This document shows positions 47,215 through 55,718 of a DNA stretch of 64,000 nucleotides, piece by piece (within the stretch, counting starts at the first letter, position 1; every line of letters begins with the position of its first letter). The position numbers and the translations under genes were made by a program. The DNA is from Acidobacteriota bacterium (GTDB lineage Bacteria; Acidobacteriota; Terriglobia; Bryobacterales; Bryobacteraceae). The DNA lies in the NCBI GenBank assembly GCA_026393985.1, contig JAPKZB010000002.1, positions 10,122 through 74,121 on the forward strand, written 5' to 3'. The notes below the pieces were generated by a model, which saw only the letters and a program-made list of their open reading frames with translations, searched no databases and was not told the origin of the DNA.

Positions 47215-48164
47215 CGTTGGAGTTCGGCGACAATTTCGCGGGCGGCCTGCCGGGCTTGTACGATGGCCCCGGTGGGGAAGCTGATCGCTCCAACTTTCGG
47301 GTGTCCGCCTCCGCCGTAGCGTTCGCAGATGGAAGCCAGATTGTGGCGGACCCGCGCTCCGGCCCAGGGGCTGGACCCGACGCTGACTTTTGTGCGGAAG
47401 GGCTGTTCGCTGACGCTGACCGTGTAGACGTTTTCCGGGAACAGATAGTAGGGAATGAACTTGTTATACCCTTCGATGCCGGTGCCGACGAGGTCGAAAA
47501 AGATAACGCCGCCTGCGGTAGTCGACCGCTCGCGGATGACGTCAATCGAGCGGAGATGGCGATCATACAGCGGTTGGAAGAGAGACTGAATCTCGGGCAT
47601 GGCGACGATTTCGTCCAGCGTGTGGCGCCGCATCCAACCGATGATGCGGTGGATGATCTCTGAGCCGTTGGCCGCCTCGATCAGCAGCGTCAGTTTCATG
47701 GCCGGGGCGGCAAGTTCGACGGCCTGCTGTGCGCTGCCGTACTGGGCGCTGTCAATGATGTCGGCCCATTGGACGAGGTCCGTCAGAAAAGGGTTTTCGT
47801 AGCCGAAGCGATCGCGGGCGATGTGGGCGATGAATTTGGTGCAGGAGGTGTAGGCGGGATCGAAGAAGTAGTTGCCACGCCGCTCCTTCCGGAAGTGATC
47901 GGCGTCGGCGGGACTGAGAAAGGCGCTCTGGTGGTGGTCAAACCACCAGGTGAGCCTGGGGTGAGGGGCGTATTTGAAGTCGACGATGGCGTTCTCGTCG
48001 CCGTCAAACAGGCCGTCGGCGAACTGTTGGTCGGCGGTGTGGGCCATGCCGGTGTAGGCAAACTCGGCGGCCGGCGCAATTCTATCGGCGTAGAATTGGC
48101 TGAAGAACGCCGCCGAAGCCGTTCCGTCAAAACAGTGATCGTGGTAGAGAACCCGTACTCGCAT
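47211..48164 (-). CDS. DHH/DHHA1 phosphoesterase
   Basis: 317 residues from ATG 48164, cytosolic. The DHH-domain motifs are YHDHCFDG (Asp9, Asp13), VDFKYAP, FDHHQS (DHH at 76-78) and a fourth Asp in WADIIDS. The C-terminal DHHA1 half ends with the nucleotide-binding GGGGHPKVGA (284-293). Relatives hydrolyse nano-RNA, pAp or cyclic dinucleotides (NrnA/GdpP type) using manganese; the exact substrate is not readable. No membrane or GGDEF part is present. The upstream in-frame extension to 48362 would run through the divergent 48244 gene and is rejected. Confidence 0.82.
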   Translation of the reverse strand: MRVRVLYHDHCFDGTASAAFFSQFYADRIAPAAEFAYTGMAHTADQQFADGLFDGDENAIVDFKYAPHPRLTWWFDHHQSAFLSPADADHFRKERRGNYFFDPAYTSCTKFIAHIARDRFGYENPFLTDLVQWADIIDSAQYGSAQQAVELAAPAMKLTLLIEAANGSEIIHRIIGWMRRHTLDEIVAMPEIQSLFQPLYDRHLRSIDVIRERSTTAGGVIFFDLVGTGIEGYNKFIPYYLFPENVYTVSVSEQPFRTKVSVGSSPWAGARVRHNLASICERYGGGGHPKVGAISFPTGAIVQARQAAREIVAELQR

Positions 48165-48230
48165 GGAAAAGGAGGCGGAAGAACTAACTAGGTTGCACCA
48201 TTTACTCATGGAATTGCAACACCGGCAGGA

Positions 48231-48236
48231 TAGAAT
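48231..48236 (+). promoter_or_regulatory. TAGAAT -10 box 7 nt before ATG 48244
   Basis: TAGAAT ends 7 nt before the start codon of the YncE/phosphoesterase gene. This spacing matches the sulfatase gene (62631-62636) and the MFS gene at 2311. A CTCCAGG lies between but is too close to the ATG to be a normal ribosome binding site. Confidence 0.4.
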
Positions 48237-48243
48237 CTCCAGG

Positions 48244-50766
48244 ATGCCTTGTGTTCGATTTCTTCCCTTTGCCCTCTTGGGTGCTCTGTGCGCAGCGCAG
48301 ACGGTGGACAAGCCCGTCCGCGCGGTCTCCGATCCCGGCGCCGTCACGACGCGCCAGACCATTACTCCCGCCGGCGTCCCGACGGTGTTTGCCGGGCGCG
48401 TCTACGGCGTAGCCTTCGGCGCCGATGCCGCCGAACTGCTTGTTTCCCACGCCGCCGGGGTGTATCGCCTTGACTGGCGGGGCAACCGCGTCCTGAGTCG
48501 CCAAGCGGCGCGCGGGCGCGCGGCCTTGCAGGGGCTACAGTACGCCGGCGCGATCTACACCGCCCCGGCCCCGGACAAGAAGGTGCAATTGCACCGCGAT
48601 GGGCAACCTTTCGGCCCTGTGCTCGGCGAACTGCTGGCCGGGGCGCTCGCGGTGCAGGGCGGCCGGGCGGCGGTACCGCTGCTCTATAACAATCAGCTGG
48701 CCGTTGTCGATCTCGCCACGGGCCAACTGGTCGCCAGGATTCCAACGGGAATCGCACCCTTCGCCGCGGCGCTTTCGGCGGACGGCCAGACCGCCTACGT
48801 CTCCAACTGGGGTGGCCGCCTGCCGAAGTCCGGCGACCTGACCGCGCCCACGGGTTTGGCGCCGACGGCCGACAAGGTGGTGGTCGACACCCGCGGCATC
48901 GCCTCGACCGGCACCGTCTCGCGCATCGACATCACCACGCAGAAGGTGACGCACACCCTGGCGACCGGGCTACATCCCACCGGTCTGCACTGGGATCATG
49001 CCAACCACCGGCTCTACGTCGCCAACTCGAATAGCGATACGGTGACCGTGATTGACACGAGAACCCAGGCGACCCTTCGCACCATTTCACTGCAGCCCTG
49101 GGCGCAGAAGGTGAACGGTATTGCGCCGAACGCTCTCGCCGTAGGGCAGGGCACGCTCTATGTCGCTTGCGGCGGCATCAACGCCGTGCTGCTGATCGAC
49201 ACGGCTACCGGCGCGCTGAAGGGCTCTATTCCCACCGCGTGGTACCCGAACTCGCTCGCGCTCAGCCCGGATGGCAAGCGCTTGGCCGTCGGGGCGCTGC
49301 TCGGGGCGGGTTCGGGATGGCGCGATCAGCCCACGAGCCGCTACGTTCACGCTAACCGGGGTTCGGTGGCCGTCATCGATCTGCCCACGCCGGCGCAGTT
49401 GACCAACTACACGACGGCCGTCACGGAGAACAATCACATGGCGGTGGCCCGCGCGGCGGCGCCCCGTCCGGCCGCCGCTCCGCAACCGGTTCCCGAGCGT
49501 TCCGGCGAACCCTCGCCCATCGAACACATCGTCTACATCATCAAAGAAAACCGCACCTACGACCAGGTCTTCGGCGACCTGCCCCGCGGCAACGGCGACC
49601 CGTCGCTGGTGATGTTTGGCCAGGAGGTGACGCCGAACCACCGCCGTCTGGCGGAGCAGTTCGTCACTCTCGATAACTTCTACGCCACCGGCGGCAACTC
49701 CGGCGATGGCCACCAGTGGCTGACGCAGGCCAGCGAAACCGCCTATTGCCTCTGGCCCGGCTACGAGGGCCGCAGCTATCCCTTCGACGGCACCGACCCG
49801 ATCGCCTACGCCGCCGGCGGCTTTCTGTGGGACTACGCGCTGGCGCGGCAGAAGTCGGTCCGCATCTACGGCGAGTACGCCGGTCGCCGGCCGGAGCCGC
49901 GGGAACTCCGCGCCGATCTGCTCAACCGCTGGAAGGCGGGCGAGGACCTGACCACGCAGTGGACCACCGTCGCCCCCATCGCCAGCCTGAACAAAATCGT
50001 CGCGCCGCACTACCCGGCCTACACCAACTCCATCCCGGACGTTGTCCGCGCCCAGATCTTCCTCAAAGACCTGAAGCAGTGGGAGACGGGCGGGAAGATG
50101 CCGAATCTGGTGCTGCTGCAGCTTCCCTCCGACCACACCTTCGGCGCCGCGCCCGGGGCGTCTTCGCCCAAGGCGATGGTGGCGGACAATGATCTGGCGC
50201 TCGGCCGGATTGTCGAGGGGCTTTCGAAGTCGAAGTTCTGGCCGAAGATGGCGATCTTTGTCGTCGAGGACGATGCGCAGAATGGGGTCGACCACGTGGA
50301 TGGCCACCGGACGGTGGCGCTCGCCATCAGCCCGTACACCAAGCGCGGCCACGTGGATTCGACCTTCTACTCCAATCAGTCGATGGTGAAGACGATCGAG
50401 CTGATGCTGGGGCTGCCGACCATGTCGCTGTTCGACCTGATCGCGCACGATATGCGGGAGAGCTTCACGGACCGGCCCGACCTGACGCCCTACTCCGCGG
50501 TCGAGCCGCGGCAGTCGCTGTTTGAACGCAACCCGGCCGTGAACGCCCTGCGTGGTCCGGCGCGGCAGGCGGCCCTGGCTTCGGCGAAAATGCGCTGGGA
50601 CGTTCCCGACGCGGTCCCTACGGAAACGCTGAACCGGATTGTGTGGGGTCAGGTTCGCGGCTGGAATACTCCGTATCCGCAGCCGCGGAATGCCGTGTTT
50701 GCGCCGATGGCGATCGAGGCGGACGAGGACGAGGAGGAGGAGAAGGAGGAGCGGACGAAGCGGTAG
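48244..50766 (+). CDS. YncE-like propeller fused to a PF04185-type phosphoesterase, exported
   Basis: 840 residues with a signal peptide (1-18). Residues about 50-400 form a YncE/40-residue YVTN-type propeller (LYVANSNSDTVTVIDTRT, PTAWYPNSLALSPDGKRL). Residues about 420-790 are a phospholipase C/acid-phosphatase-like alkaline-phosphatase-fold domain with HIVYIIKENRTYDQVFGD, NFYATGGNSGDGHQWL and VVEDDAQNGVDHVDGHR, which supply the metal ligands. The enzyme probably releases phosphate from extracellular phospho-mono- or diesters. The last 20 residues are an unusual acidic run followed by basic residues. A hairpin covers its stop and that of the convergent gene. Confidence 0.85.
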   Translation: MPCVRFLPFALLGALCAAQTVDKPVRAVSDPGAVTTRQTITPAGVPTVFAGRVYGVAFGADAAELLVSHAAGVYRLDWRGNRVLSRQAARGRAALQGLQYAGAIYTAPAPDKKVQLHRDGQPFGPVLGELLAGALAVQGGRAAVPLLYNNQLAVVDLATGQLVARIPTGIAPFAAALSADGQTAYVSNWGGRLPKSGDLTAPTGLAPTADKVVVDTRGIASTGTVSRIDITTQKVTHTLATGLHPTGLHWDHANHRLYVANSNSDTVTVIDTRTQATLRTISLQPWAQKVNGIAPNALAVGQGTLYVACGGINAVLLIDTATGALKGSIPTAWYPNSLALSPDGKRLAVGALLGAGSGWRDQPTSRYVHANRGSVAVIDLPTPAQLTNYTTAVTENNHMAVARAAAPRPAAAPQPVPERSGEPSPIEHIVYIIKENRTYDQVFGDLPRGNGDPSLVMFGQEVTPNHRRLAEQFVTLDNFYATGGNSGDGHQWLTQASETAYCLWPGYEGRSYPFDGTDPIAYAAGGFLWDYALARQKSVRIYGEYAGRRPEPRELRADLLNRWKAGEDLTTQWTTVAPIASLNKIVAPHYPAYTNSIPDVVRAQIFLKDLKQWETGGKMPNLVLLQLPSDHTFGAAPGASSPKAMVADNDLALGRIVEGLSKSKFWPKMAIFVVEDDAQNGVDHVDGHRTVALAISPYTKRGHVDSTFYSNQSMVKTIELMLGLPTMSLFDLIAHDMRESFTDRPDLTPYSAVEPRQSLFERNPAVNALRGPARQAALASAKMRWDVPDAVPTETLNRIVWGQVRGWNTPYPQPRNAVFAPMAIEADEDEEEEKEERTKR

Positions 50767-50779
50767 CGGCTACCGCTTC
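50757..50779. terminator. 10-bp hairpin spanning two convergent stop codons
   Basis: GAAGCGGTAG at 50757-50766 is the exact reverse complement of 50770-50779, with a three-base loop. The left arm ends with the TAG of the phosphoesterase gene and the right arm with the TAG (minus strand) of the 50770 gene. No T run follows, so it may act as a bidirectional barrier or mRNA 3'-end stabiliser more than a classical terminator. Confidence 0.45.
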
Positions 50780-51285
50780 CCGCCAAGCTGCTCGTGCAGC
50801 CAGGGAAAGAAACTCCGGAGGACACTACGACGCATGACGACAACCTGCGTCGTGGTGTCGCCTTCCTGCTTCACCCCCATGGCGAGGAGCACCCGGCCCT
50901 CGCCCAGCAGGCGGACGCGGACGGCCCACTGCGGGTCTTTCTCACTCGGCCAGAAATGCGTCCGCGAACTGCGAGCCGGGAAGAGGCCGTCGACGTTCAC
51001 GGGGGTATGGAAGTTTCTCGTCACACTGGCCAGTTTCCCGTCGGTTTTCTGGAACACGAGCAGATGGCTGAAGTCGTGCTGGTCGAGGACATCCGTTTTG
51101 TAGTACCACGTGAAGTACCCGGGGCTGCCTTCGCCGGTCTGCGCCGGACGACCGAGGCCGCGGGTCAACTGCTCGGGTGTCTCCTCGAGCGAGTAGCGTA
51201 AGAGTTCCCCCACGGGGAGGAGGGTCTGGCCGGCGGCGAAGCCGGCCAAAACCCCTCCCAGCAGGAGTGTGCGCCACCGGCTCAT
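50770..51285 (-). CDS. Small exported protein of unknown function, coupled to the alkaline phosphatase
   Basis: 171 residues with a signal peptide (1-19). Middle blocks are GSPGYFTWYYKTDVLDQHDFSH (read in two parts) and LASVTRNFHTPVNVDGLFP, which suggest a small beta-sandwich of about 110 residues. No known motif. Its ATG overlaps the TGA of the alkaline phosphatase gene (ATGA), so it is translated with it and could be a chaperone or accessory of that enzyme (inference). Confidence 0.65.
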   Translation of the reverse strand: MSRWRTLLLGGVLAGFAAGQTLLPVGELLRYSLEETPEQLTRGLGRPAQTGEGSPGYFTWYYKTDVLDQHDFSHLLVFQKTDGKLASVTRNFHTPVNVDGLFPARSSRTHFWPSEKDPQWAVRVRLLGEGRVLLAMGVKQEGDTTTQVVVMRRSVLRSFFPWLHEQLGGKR

Positions 51286-53300
51286 TTGCCTACCGACTGC
51301 GGAAACTGGGTCGACCGCAGCAGGTCGACGAGCTTATCGCCATCGGAGGTGTCGGAGCTGAGCGCCGCCGCCATCTTGAAGAAGATGTCGGTCTGGTCCA
51401 TGTAGCCGGTGAAGAGGAAGGCGCCGGGGCCTTCGGCGGTAACCGGTACGCTCGAGGCGGTGTGGTCGCCGGTGCGGAAGCCAACGGCGAGGCGGCGGAT
51501 GCCGGCGCCGGTGTTGACCGGGTAGCCTGTGGCGTCGTCGAGGCGGTAGACCGGGGAGCCGAAGTAGGTGGAGTAGGTGCTCGAGGCCGGGTTGGCCGCG
51601 GAGGTCACCGGAGCGAACGAGCCAGGCATGGCGCGGGCGCCACCGTTGTTCCGGGCATCGGCGCTGGCGTTGTTGAACGGAAGACCTGCCCGGGCGTTGG
51701 AGTAGGCGTCGCCGAAGACCGTGAAATCGGAGGTGCCGGCCGGGGTGGTGTAGGTCACCTGGGTGCTCTTGTTCCGGTTCAGATACTCGTCGTCCGGGGT
51801 GTTGCTGACGCCGATCAGGTGCATGGACTGGTCATGGTCGGCGGTGACGACGAGCAAGGTATCCTTCTGGGTCCGCTTAGCGGCCCAGGCGCGGGCGACC
51901 CCGATGGCCTTGTCCATTTCGATGGTGTCCCAGATGGTGCCGCCGGCGTGGTTCGGGTGCGACTGCTTGTCGATGGAGGCGGCTTCGACCATCAGGATGA
52001 AGGGCGACTGGGAGAAGCTGGTGGAGAGAACTTCGATGGCCTTGTCGGTCATCTGCTCGAGCATCGGCTGGTCGGTGAAGGTGCCGAGGTTGGCGGCCGG
52101 TTCCGAGGCCGGGCGGGGCAGTTTCAGTTTGTCGTAGGCAACGTCCATGTTCACGTCGGCCGCGGTGGTGATGCCGTTTGAGCCGGGGGCCGGGGTGGGC
52201 GAGCCCTTGAAGAGGCCGATGAGCGGCTGGCCGTACTGGATTGCCTTCAGTTCGGTGGCGGTGGTCACGTAGCGGTAGCCGAGGGATTGGAGTTCGCCGA
52301 TCAGGTTCCGGCGGTCGGGACGGCCGGCGGCAGTGAAGGGGTCGGTGCCGCCGCCGAGGATGACGTCGAAGGCCGGGGCGCCGTTGAGCATGGGGTTCTC
52401 GCGGAACTGGCGGGCGATTTCAAGGCGGGTTTGGCGGAAGCCGGAGTAGGCGCCTTCCACGGCCGGGGTGGCGTCGGTTACGGCGGCGGTGGTGACGATG
52501 CCGGTCCGGTAGTTGAAGCGGCGCTTCAGGTATTGCCAGAGGTTTTCCACGCGGGGATTGTCGAGGATAAACGGCAGCGTGGCGGCGGTGGTGATGCCGT
52601 TGAAGCGCCAGCGGCAGTCGGTCCCGTCCTCAAAGGTGTTCACGGCGTTCAGGAAGCTCTTGTTGCCGGCGGCCCAGGCGGTGCCCGTGTTGGCCGAGTC
52701 GGGAACGATCGAGTCGGTCCCGTAGGTCATGACGAAGCCGGAGATGGGCATCTTGTCCATTTCCAGGAGGTTGTCAAAGAAGCCTTCGCGGAAGGAGCTT
52801 TTGCCGTCCGCGCCGAGGATGGAACGGGAGACGAGGCGCGCCGCATCGCGGTAGGCGGTGCCCATGGCATCGCCGATGAAAAGCACAATGTTACGCCGCT
52901 GGCGGCCCGCCATGCTGAAGGGCCGCACGGTCACCACGCGTTTGTCGGAAAGGGTGGTGCCGTCGGCGGTTAACGAGAAGGAAACCTCCACCTCGCCCGC
53001 CGTGTCGAGCGACTGCAGGTTGGCGCGGAGGACAAAGTCCGAGGAGGCATCGCAATCGAGTTCGGCCTTCTGCGGCGCCGCGAACTTGTTGGTGATGTCT
53101 ACGCCGCCGGCGAGCACCTTCAGGTTGCTTACGGCGTTCGCGTTCCGGACTTCAATCACCATGTCGACGAGTTGGCCCTGCAAGAGGCGGAGCCGTTCGG
53201 GGAGAAGAAACTTCGCCTGGGGCGAGTTCGCTTGCGCGAGCGACAGAGTCTGCGCAAAAGCGAGAGTGAGTAGCAATCGAATTGAGTTCTTGGTGGACAT
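51282..53300 (-). CDS. Alkaline phosphatase (PhoA family), exported
   Basis: 672 residues with a signal peptide (1-23). An extra Ig-like domain of about 100 residues precedes the catalytic domain. Metal site GDAMG is at 143-147, the nucleophile Ser202 in PDSANTGTAWAAG, and further metal ligands are in EAASIDKQSHPNHAGG, TADHDQSM and TGDHTASSVPV. It hydrolyses phosphomonoesters in the periplasm. The DSANT context and long C-terminal insertions resemble large PhoA/PhoD-like forms of soil bacteria. Unlike most unit heads here it has a normal leader with GGAGA about 5 nt before ATG 53300. Confidence 0.92.
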   Translation of the reverse strand: MSTKNSIRLLLTLAFAQTLSLAQANSPQAKFLLPERLRLLQGQLVDMVIEVRNANAVSNLKVLAGGVDITNKFAAPQKAELDCDASSDFVLRANLQSLDTAGEVEVSFSLTADGTTLSDKRVVTVRPFSMAGRQRRNIVLFIGDAMGTAYRDAARLVSRSILGADGKSSFREGFFDNLLEMDKMPISGFVMTYGTDSIVPDSANTGTAWAAGNKSFLNAVNTFEDGTDCRWRFNGITTAATLPFILDNPRVENLWQYLKRRFNYRTGIVTTAAVTDATPAVEGAYSGFRQTRLEIARQFRENPMLNGAPAFDVILGGGTDPFTAAGRPDRRNLIGELQSLGYRYVTTATELKAIQYGQPLIGLFKGSPTPAPGSNGITTAADVNMDVAYDKLKLPRPASEPAANLGTFTDQPMLEQMTDKAIEVLSTSFSQSPFILMVEAASIDKQSHPNHAGGTIWDTIEMDKAIGVARAWAAKRTQKDTLLVVTADHDQSMHLIGVSNTPDDEYLNRNKSTQVTYTTPAGTSDFTVFGDAYSNARAGLPFNNASADARNNGGARAMPGSFAPVTSAANPASSTYSTYFGSPVYRLDDATGYPVNTGAGIRRLAVGFRTGDHTASSVPVTAEGPGAFLFTGYMDQTDIFFKMAAALSSDTSDGDKLVDLLRSTQFPQSVGK

Positions 53301-53384
53301 ACGATCTCCAGGTTTGGCGAAATGGCCAACCTTGATCGTAGGTTTCCGGGGTTACATCCGAACTACGGATCGATGAACGCCCAG

Positions 53385-53951
53385 TTACTTCCGCAGCGCT
53401 TCCACATCAATCGTCACGGTCACTTCATCCCCCACCACAACGGCGCCGGTTTCAAGCACGCGATTCCAGGTCAACCCGAACGCCTTGCGGCTGATCTTCG
53501 TCGTGCCGGAGACCCCGATCATCATCGCTCCGCTGGCGTGCTTGACTTCGGGCGAAGGTCCTTCGACGGCGAGCACCACCGGCTGGGTGACGCCGTGCAG
53601 CGTTAACTCGCCGGCCATCTTGAGGCCCTTGTCCTCCTTCCAGACCTTCGTGCTGCGGAACCGCATCTCCGGGTATTTGGCGACATCAAAAAACTCTTCT
53701 GCTTTCAGGTCCGCGTCCCGTTTCGGCTCCCGCGTGTCGATGGTGCTGACGTCGATCGAAGCTTCGATGAGGCTGGCCTCGACTTTGGCCGGGTCGTAAA
53801 CAATCCGCCCGGTCACCTTCGAAAACTGCCCGCGCACGTTGGAAACCATCATGTGCCGCACGGCAAAGGAGGCCGAACTGTGCCGGGAATCGATCGTGTA
53901 CTCCGCCGCGCCCAACGGCAGCGCCAACGCGAGAGCCAAAACAAAACGCAT
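53385..53951 (-). CDS. YceI-family lipid-binding protein, exported
   Basis: 188 residues with a signal peptide (1-15). The YceI lipocalin-like barrel is complete: YTIDSRHSSASFAVRHM, KVEASLIEASIDVSTIDTRE, FFDVAKYPEMRFRST and LTLHGVTQPVVL. Family members bind long polyisoprenoid chains in the periplasm; a role in quinone or carotenoid handling is possible. A canonical AAGGAG lies 9 nt before the ATG. Its own promoter (GATACA) is just upstream. The 84 bp between it and the alkaline phosphatase start hold no gene. Confidence 0.93.
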   Translation of the reverse strand: MRFVLALALALPLGAAEYTIDSRHSSASFAVRHMMVSNVRGQFSKVTGRIVYDPAKVEASLIEASIDVSTIDTREPKRDADLKAEEFFDVAKYPEMRFRSTKVWKEDKGLKMAGELTLHGVTQPVVLAVEGPSPEVKHASGAMMIGVSGTTKISRKAFGLTWNRVLETGAVVVGDEVTVTIDVEALRK

Positions 53952-54115
53952 GGACCGTTACTCCTTGTTGTATCAGATCCGCTCGTGGACGAACTGACCG
54001 TCTCTCCACTTTCTCACGGGCACGTGGCTCACGCTCACGCCGCCCTCCACGGCCGCGGCCTCGCCGCTGGCGCCAAGGTGCCCCCCGGCCTGTGGTAAAA
54101 CCGTAACTCTCCCCC
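53952..54115. other. Divergent intergenic space (164 bp)
   Basis: Holds the YceI promoter and ribosome binding site on the minus strand and a GTAACT box 7 nt before ATG 54116 on the plus strand. I see no gene or repeat in between. Confidence 0.5.
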
Positions 54116-55714
54116 ATGGTTCGTTTTTCGCTACCCGCCGCCCTGTTGCTCAGCCTGCTTTTCTTCGCCGCTGGGTTCATTTTCATTCGGCAGGTGGGCG
54201 TGCAGCAGGACGAAGTGCTGTTCACGACCGCGGTGGTTCCGCCGTTTGAATACCACTATGCCATCGAACTCCGCGGCCGCCCGTTCACAGCCATGATCAT
54301 GCCGTATCTGGGCACGTTGAAGGCCCATCTGTGGAGTAAGGTCTTCGCCTTGCGGCCGGCCGATGTGTTTGCCATCCGGTTGCCGGTGATGGTCTTGAGC
54401 GCGGCGACGTTGTTGCTGTATTGGGCCATCTTCCGGCTCACTCTGGGCCATCTGGTGGCCGTCCTGGTCGTCGGGCTGTTGGCTTTTGATCCGCTATACG
54501 TTATTACCTCGACGCTCGATTGGGGGCCGGTGGTGCTGCAGCGCTTCCTGTTCGCCGCCGGACTGCTCGCGCTGGTGTTCTATCACCGTCGGCAGAGTCC
54601 GTGGCTGCTGGCGCTGGCCGGTTTCGTGTTCGGGCTTGGGGTGTGGGACAAGGCGACCTTTTTCTGGCTGCTGGGCGCTTATTCGCTGGCGGCATTTCTG
54701 GTGTATCCGGCGGTGATTGTCGTCCCGTTTACCTTCCGGCGGCTCGGCATCCTGTTGCTGGCCGGGGCGTTGGGGGGCGCTCCCTTTGTCTACTACAACT
54801 TTCACCGTCCGGCCGAGACGCTGGCCTGGACCCCGCAGTCCGAGGTGTTGCCCTACACGCAGCGAGCTGTGATCATGAAGCGCACGCTCGATGGTTCGGC
54901 GCTGTTTGACTACCTCACGCGCCAGGACGCCCCACCCGTGCCGCCCGTGCGCACTGGCGTCGAGTCCGCCGGCGTCGGGCTCAGCGGCCTGACCGGCCAT
55001 TTCCACCGGCATCTGCTGTTTCCATCGTTGTTTGTCGCCCTGGGGTTGGCGCTGTTTGTTCGCCGCAGCGCCTATGCGCAGGCGACCTTCTTCGCAGCGA
55101 TTGCGCTGCTGTCCGGTTGGCTGGTCATGTTCGCCTTTGCGATGGGCGGCCAAGGGTCGCACCACATGGTCCTGCTCTGGCCGCTGCCTCATCTGATGGT
55201 GGCCTGCGCGTTGTGCGAAATCGCGCGCCGCCGGCGGTGGATCGCGCTGGCGGCCGCGGCCGTCATTGCCGGTTCAGAGGCGCTCGTAACCAACGAGTAC
55301 TACGCGCAGATTGTGCGCAACGGCCCACAGGACTACTGGACGACGGCCGCCGAACCGCTCCGGGCGTATCTGGCCCAAGCCGCTCCGAACGGCATCTATC
55401 CGCTCGAATGGGGCATCATGGGCCCGCTCCGCGCCCTCGGCCGCGGCACGCTGCAGCTCGGCTTCACCCCCGAATGGCTCGACGCCGGCAGCGAGTTCCG
55501 CCCGCAGGACCGCGCGGCGCTCGAACATCTGCTCAACGTCGTCAGCCCGTACTTTGTCCGATATGTCGATCGTACGGGCCGTTCGAACGGCCCCGTGGAC
55601 CGTTTGGTGGCCCGCTCGGCCGAACTCGGCTTCAAGGAGCACCGCCTGGCGACGATAGCGGACCGCCACGGGCGGCCGATGTATCTGGTCACGCAGTTCC
55701 GTCCGGCCCCCTAG
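54116..55714 (+). CDS. Polytopic GT39-like (PMT/ArnT-type) glycosyltransferase
   Basis: 532 residues with about 11 membrane helices. The loop after helix 1 has a QQDEVLFTTA stretch in which the Asp-Glu pair is the usual metal/carrier-lipid site of GT-C enzymes. A second signature is FDPLYVITSTLDWGPVVLQ (read in parts) after helix 3. The C-terminal region is a soluble domain of about 130 residues. It probably moves a sugar from a polyprenyl phosphate onto an envelope acceptor. It is followed after 4 nt by the broken YfhO-type gene, another member of the large membrane glycosyltransferase group, so the two once formed an operon. Confidence 0.8.
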   Translation: MVRFSLPAALLLSLLFFAAGFIFIRQVGVQQDEVLFTTAVVPPFEYHYAIELRGRPFTAMIMPYLGTLKAHLWSKVFALRPADVFAIRLPVMVLSAATLLLYWAIFRLTLGHLVAVLVVGLLAFDPLYVITSTLDWGPVVLQRFLFAAGLLALVFYHRRQSPWLLALAGFVFGLGVWDKATFFWLLGAYSLAAFLVYPAVIVVPFTFRRLGILLLAGALGGAPFVYYNFHRPAETLAWTPQSEVLPYTQRAVIMKRTLDGSALFDYLTRQDAPPVPPVRTGVESAGVGLSGLTGHFHRHLLFPSLFVALGLALFVRRSAYAQATFFAAIALLSGWLVMFAFAMGGQGSHHMVLLWPLPHLMVACALCEIARRRRWIALAAAAVIAGSEALVTNEYYAQIVRNGPQDYWTTAAEPLRAYLAQAAPNGIYPLEWGIMGPLRALGRGTLQLGFTPEWLDAGSEFRPQDRAALEHLLNVVSPYFVRYVDRTGRSNGPVDRLVARSAELGFKEHRLATIADRHGRPMYLVTQFRPAP

Positions 55715-55718
55715 GCCG

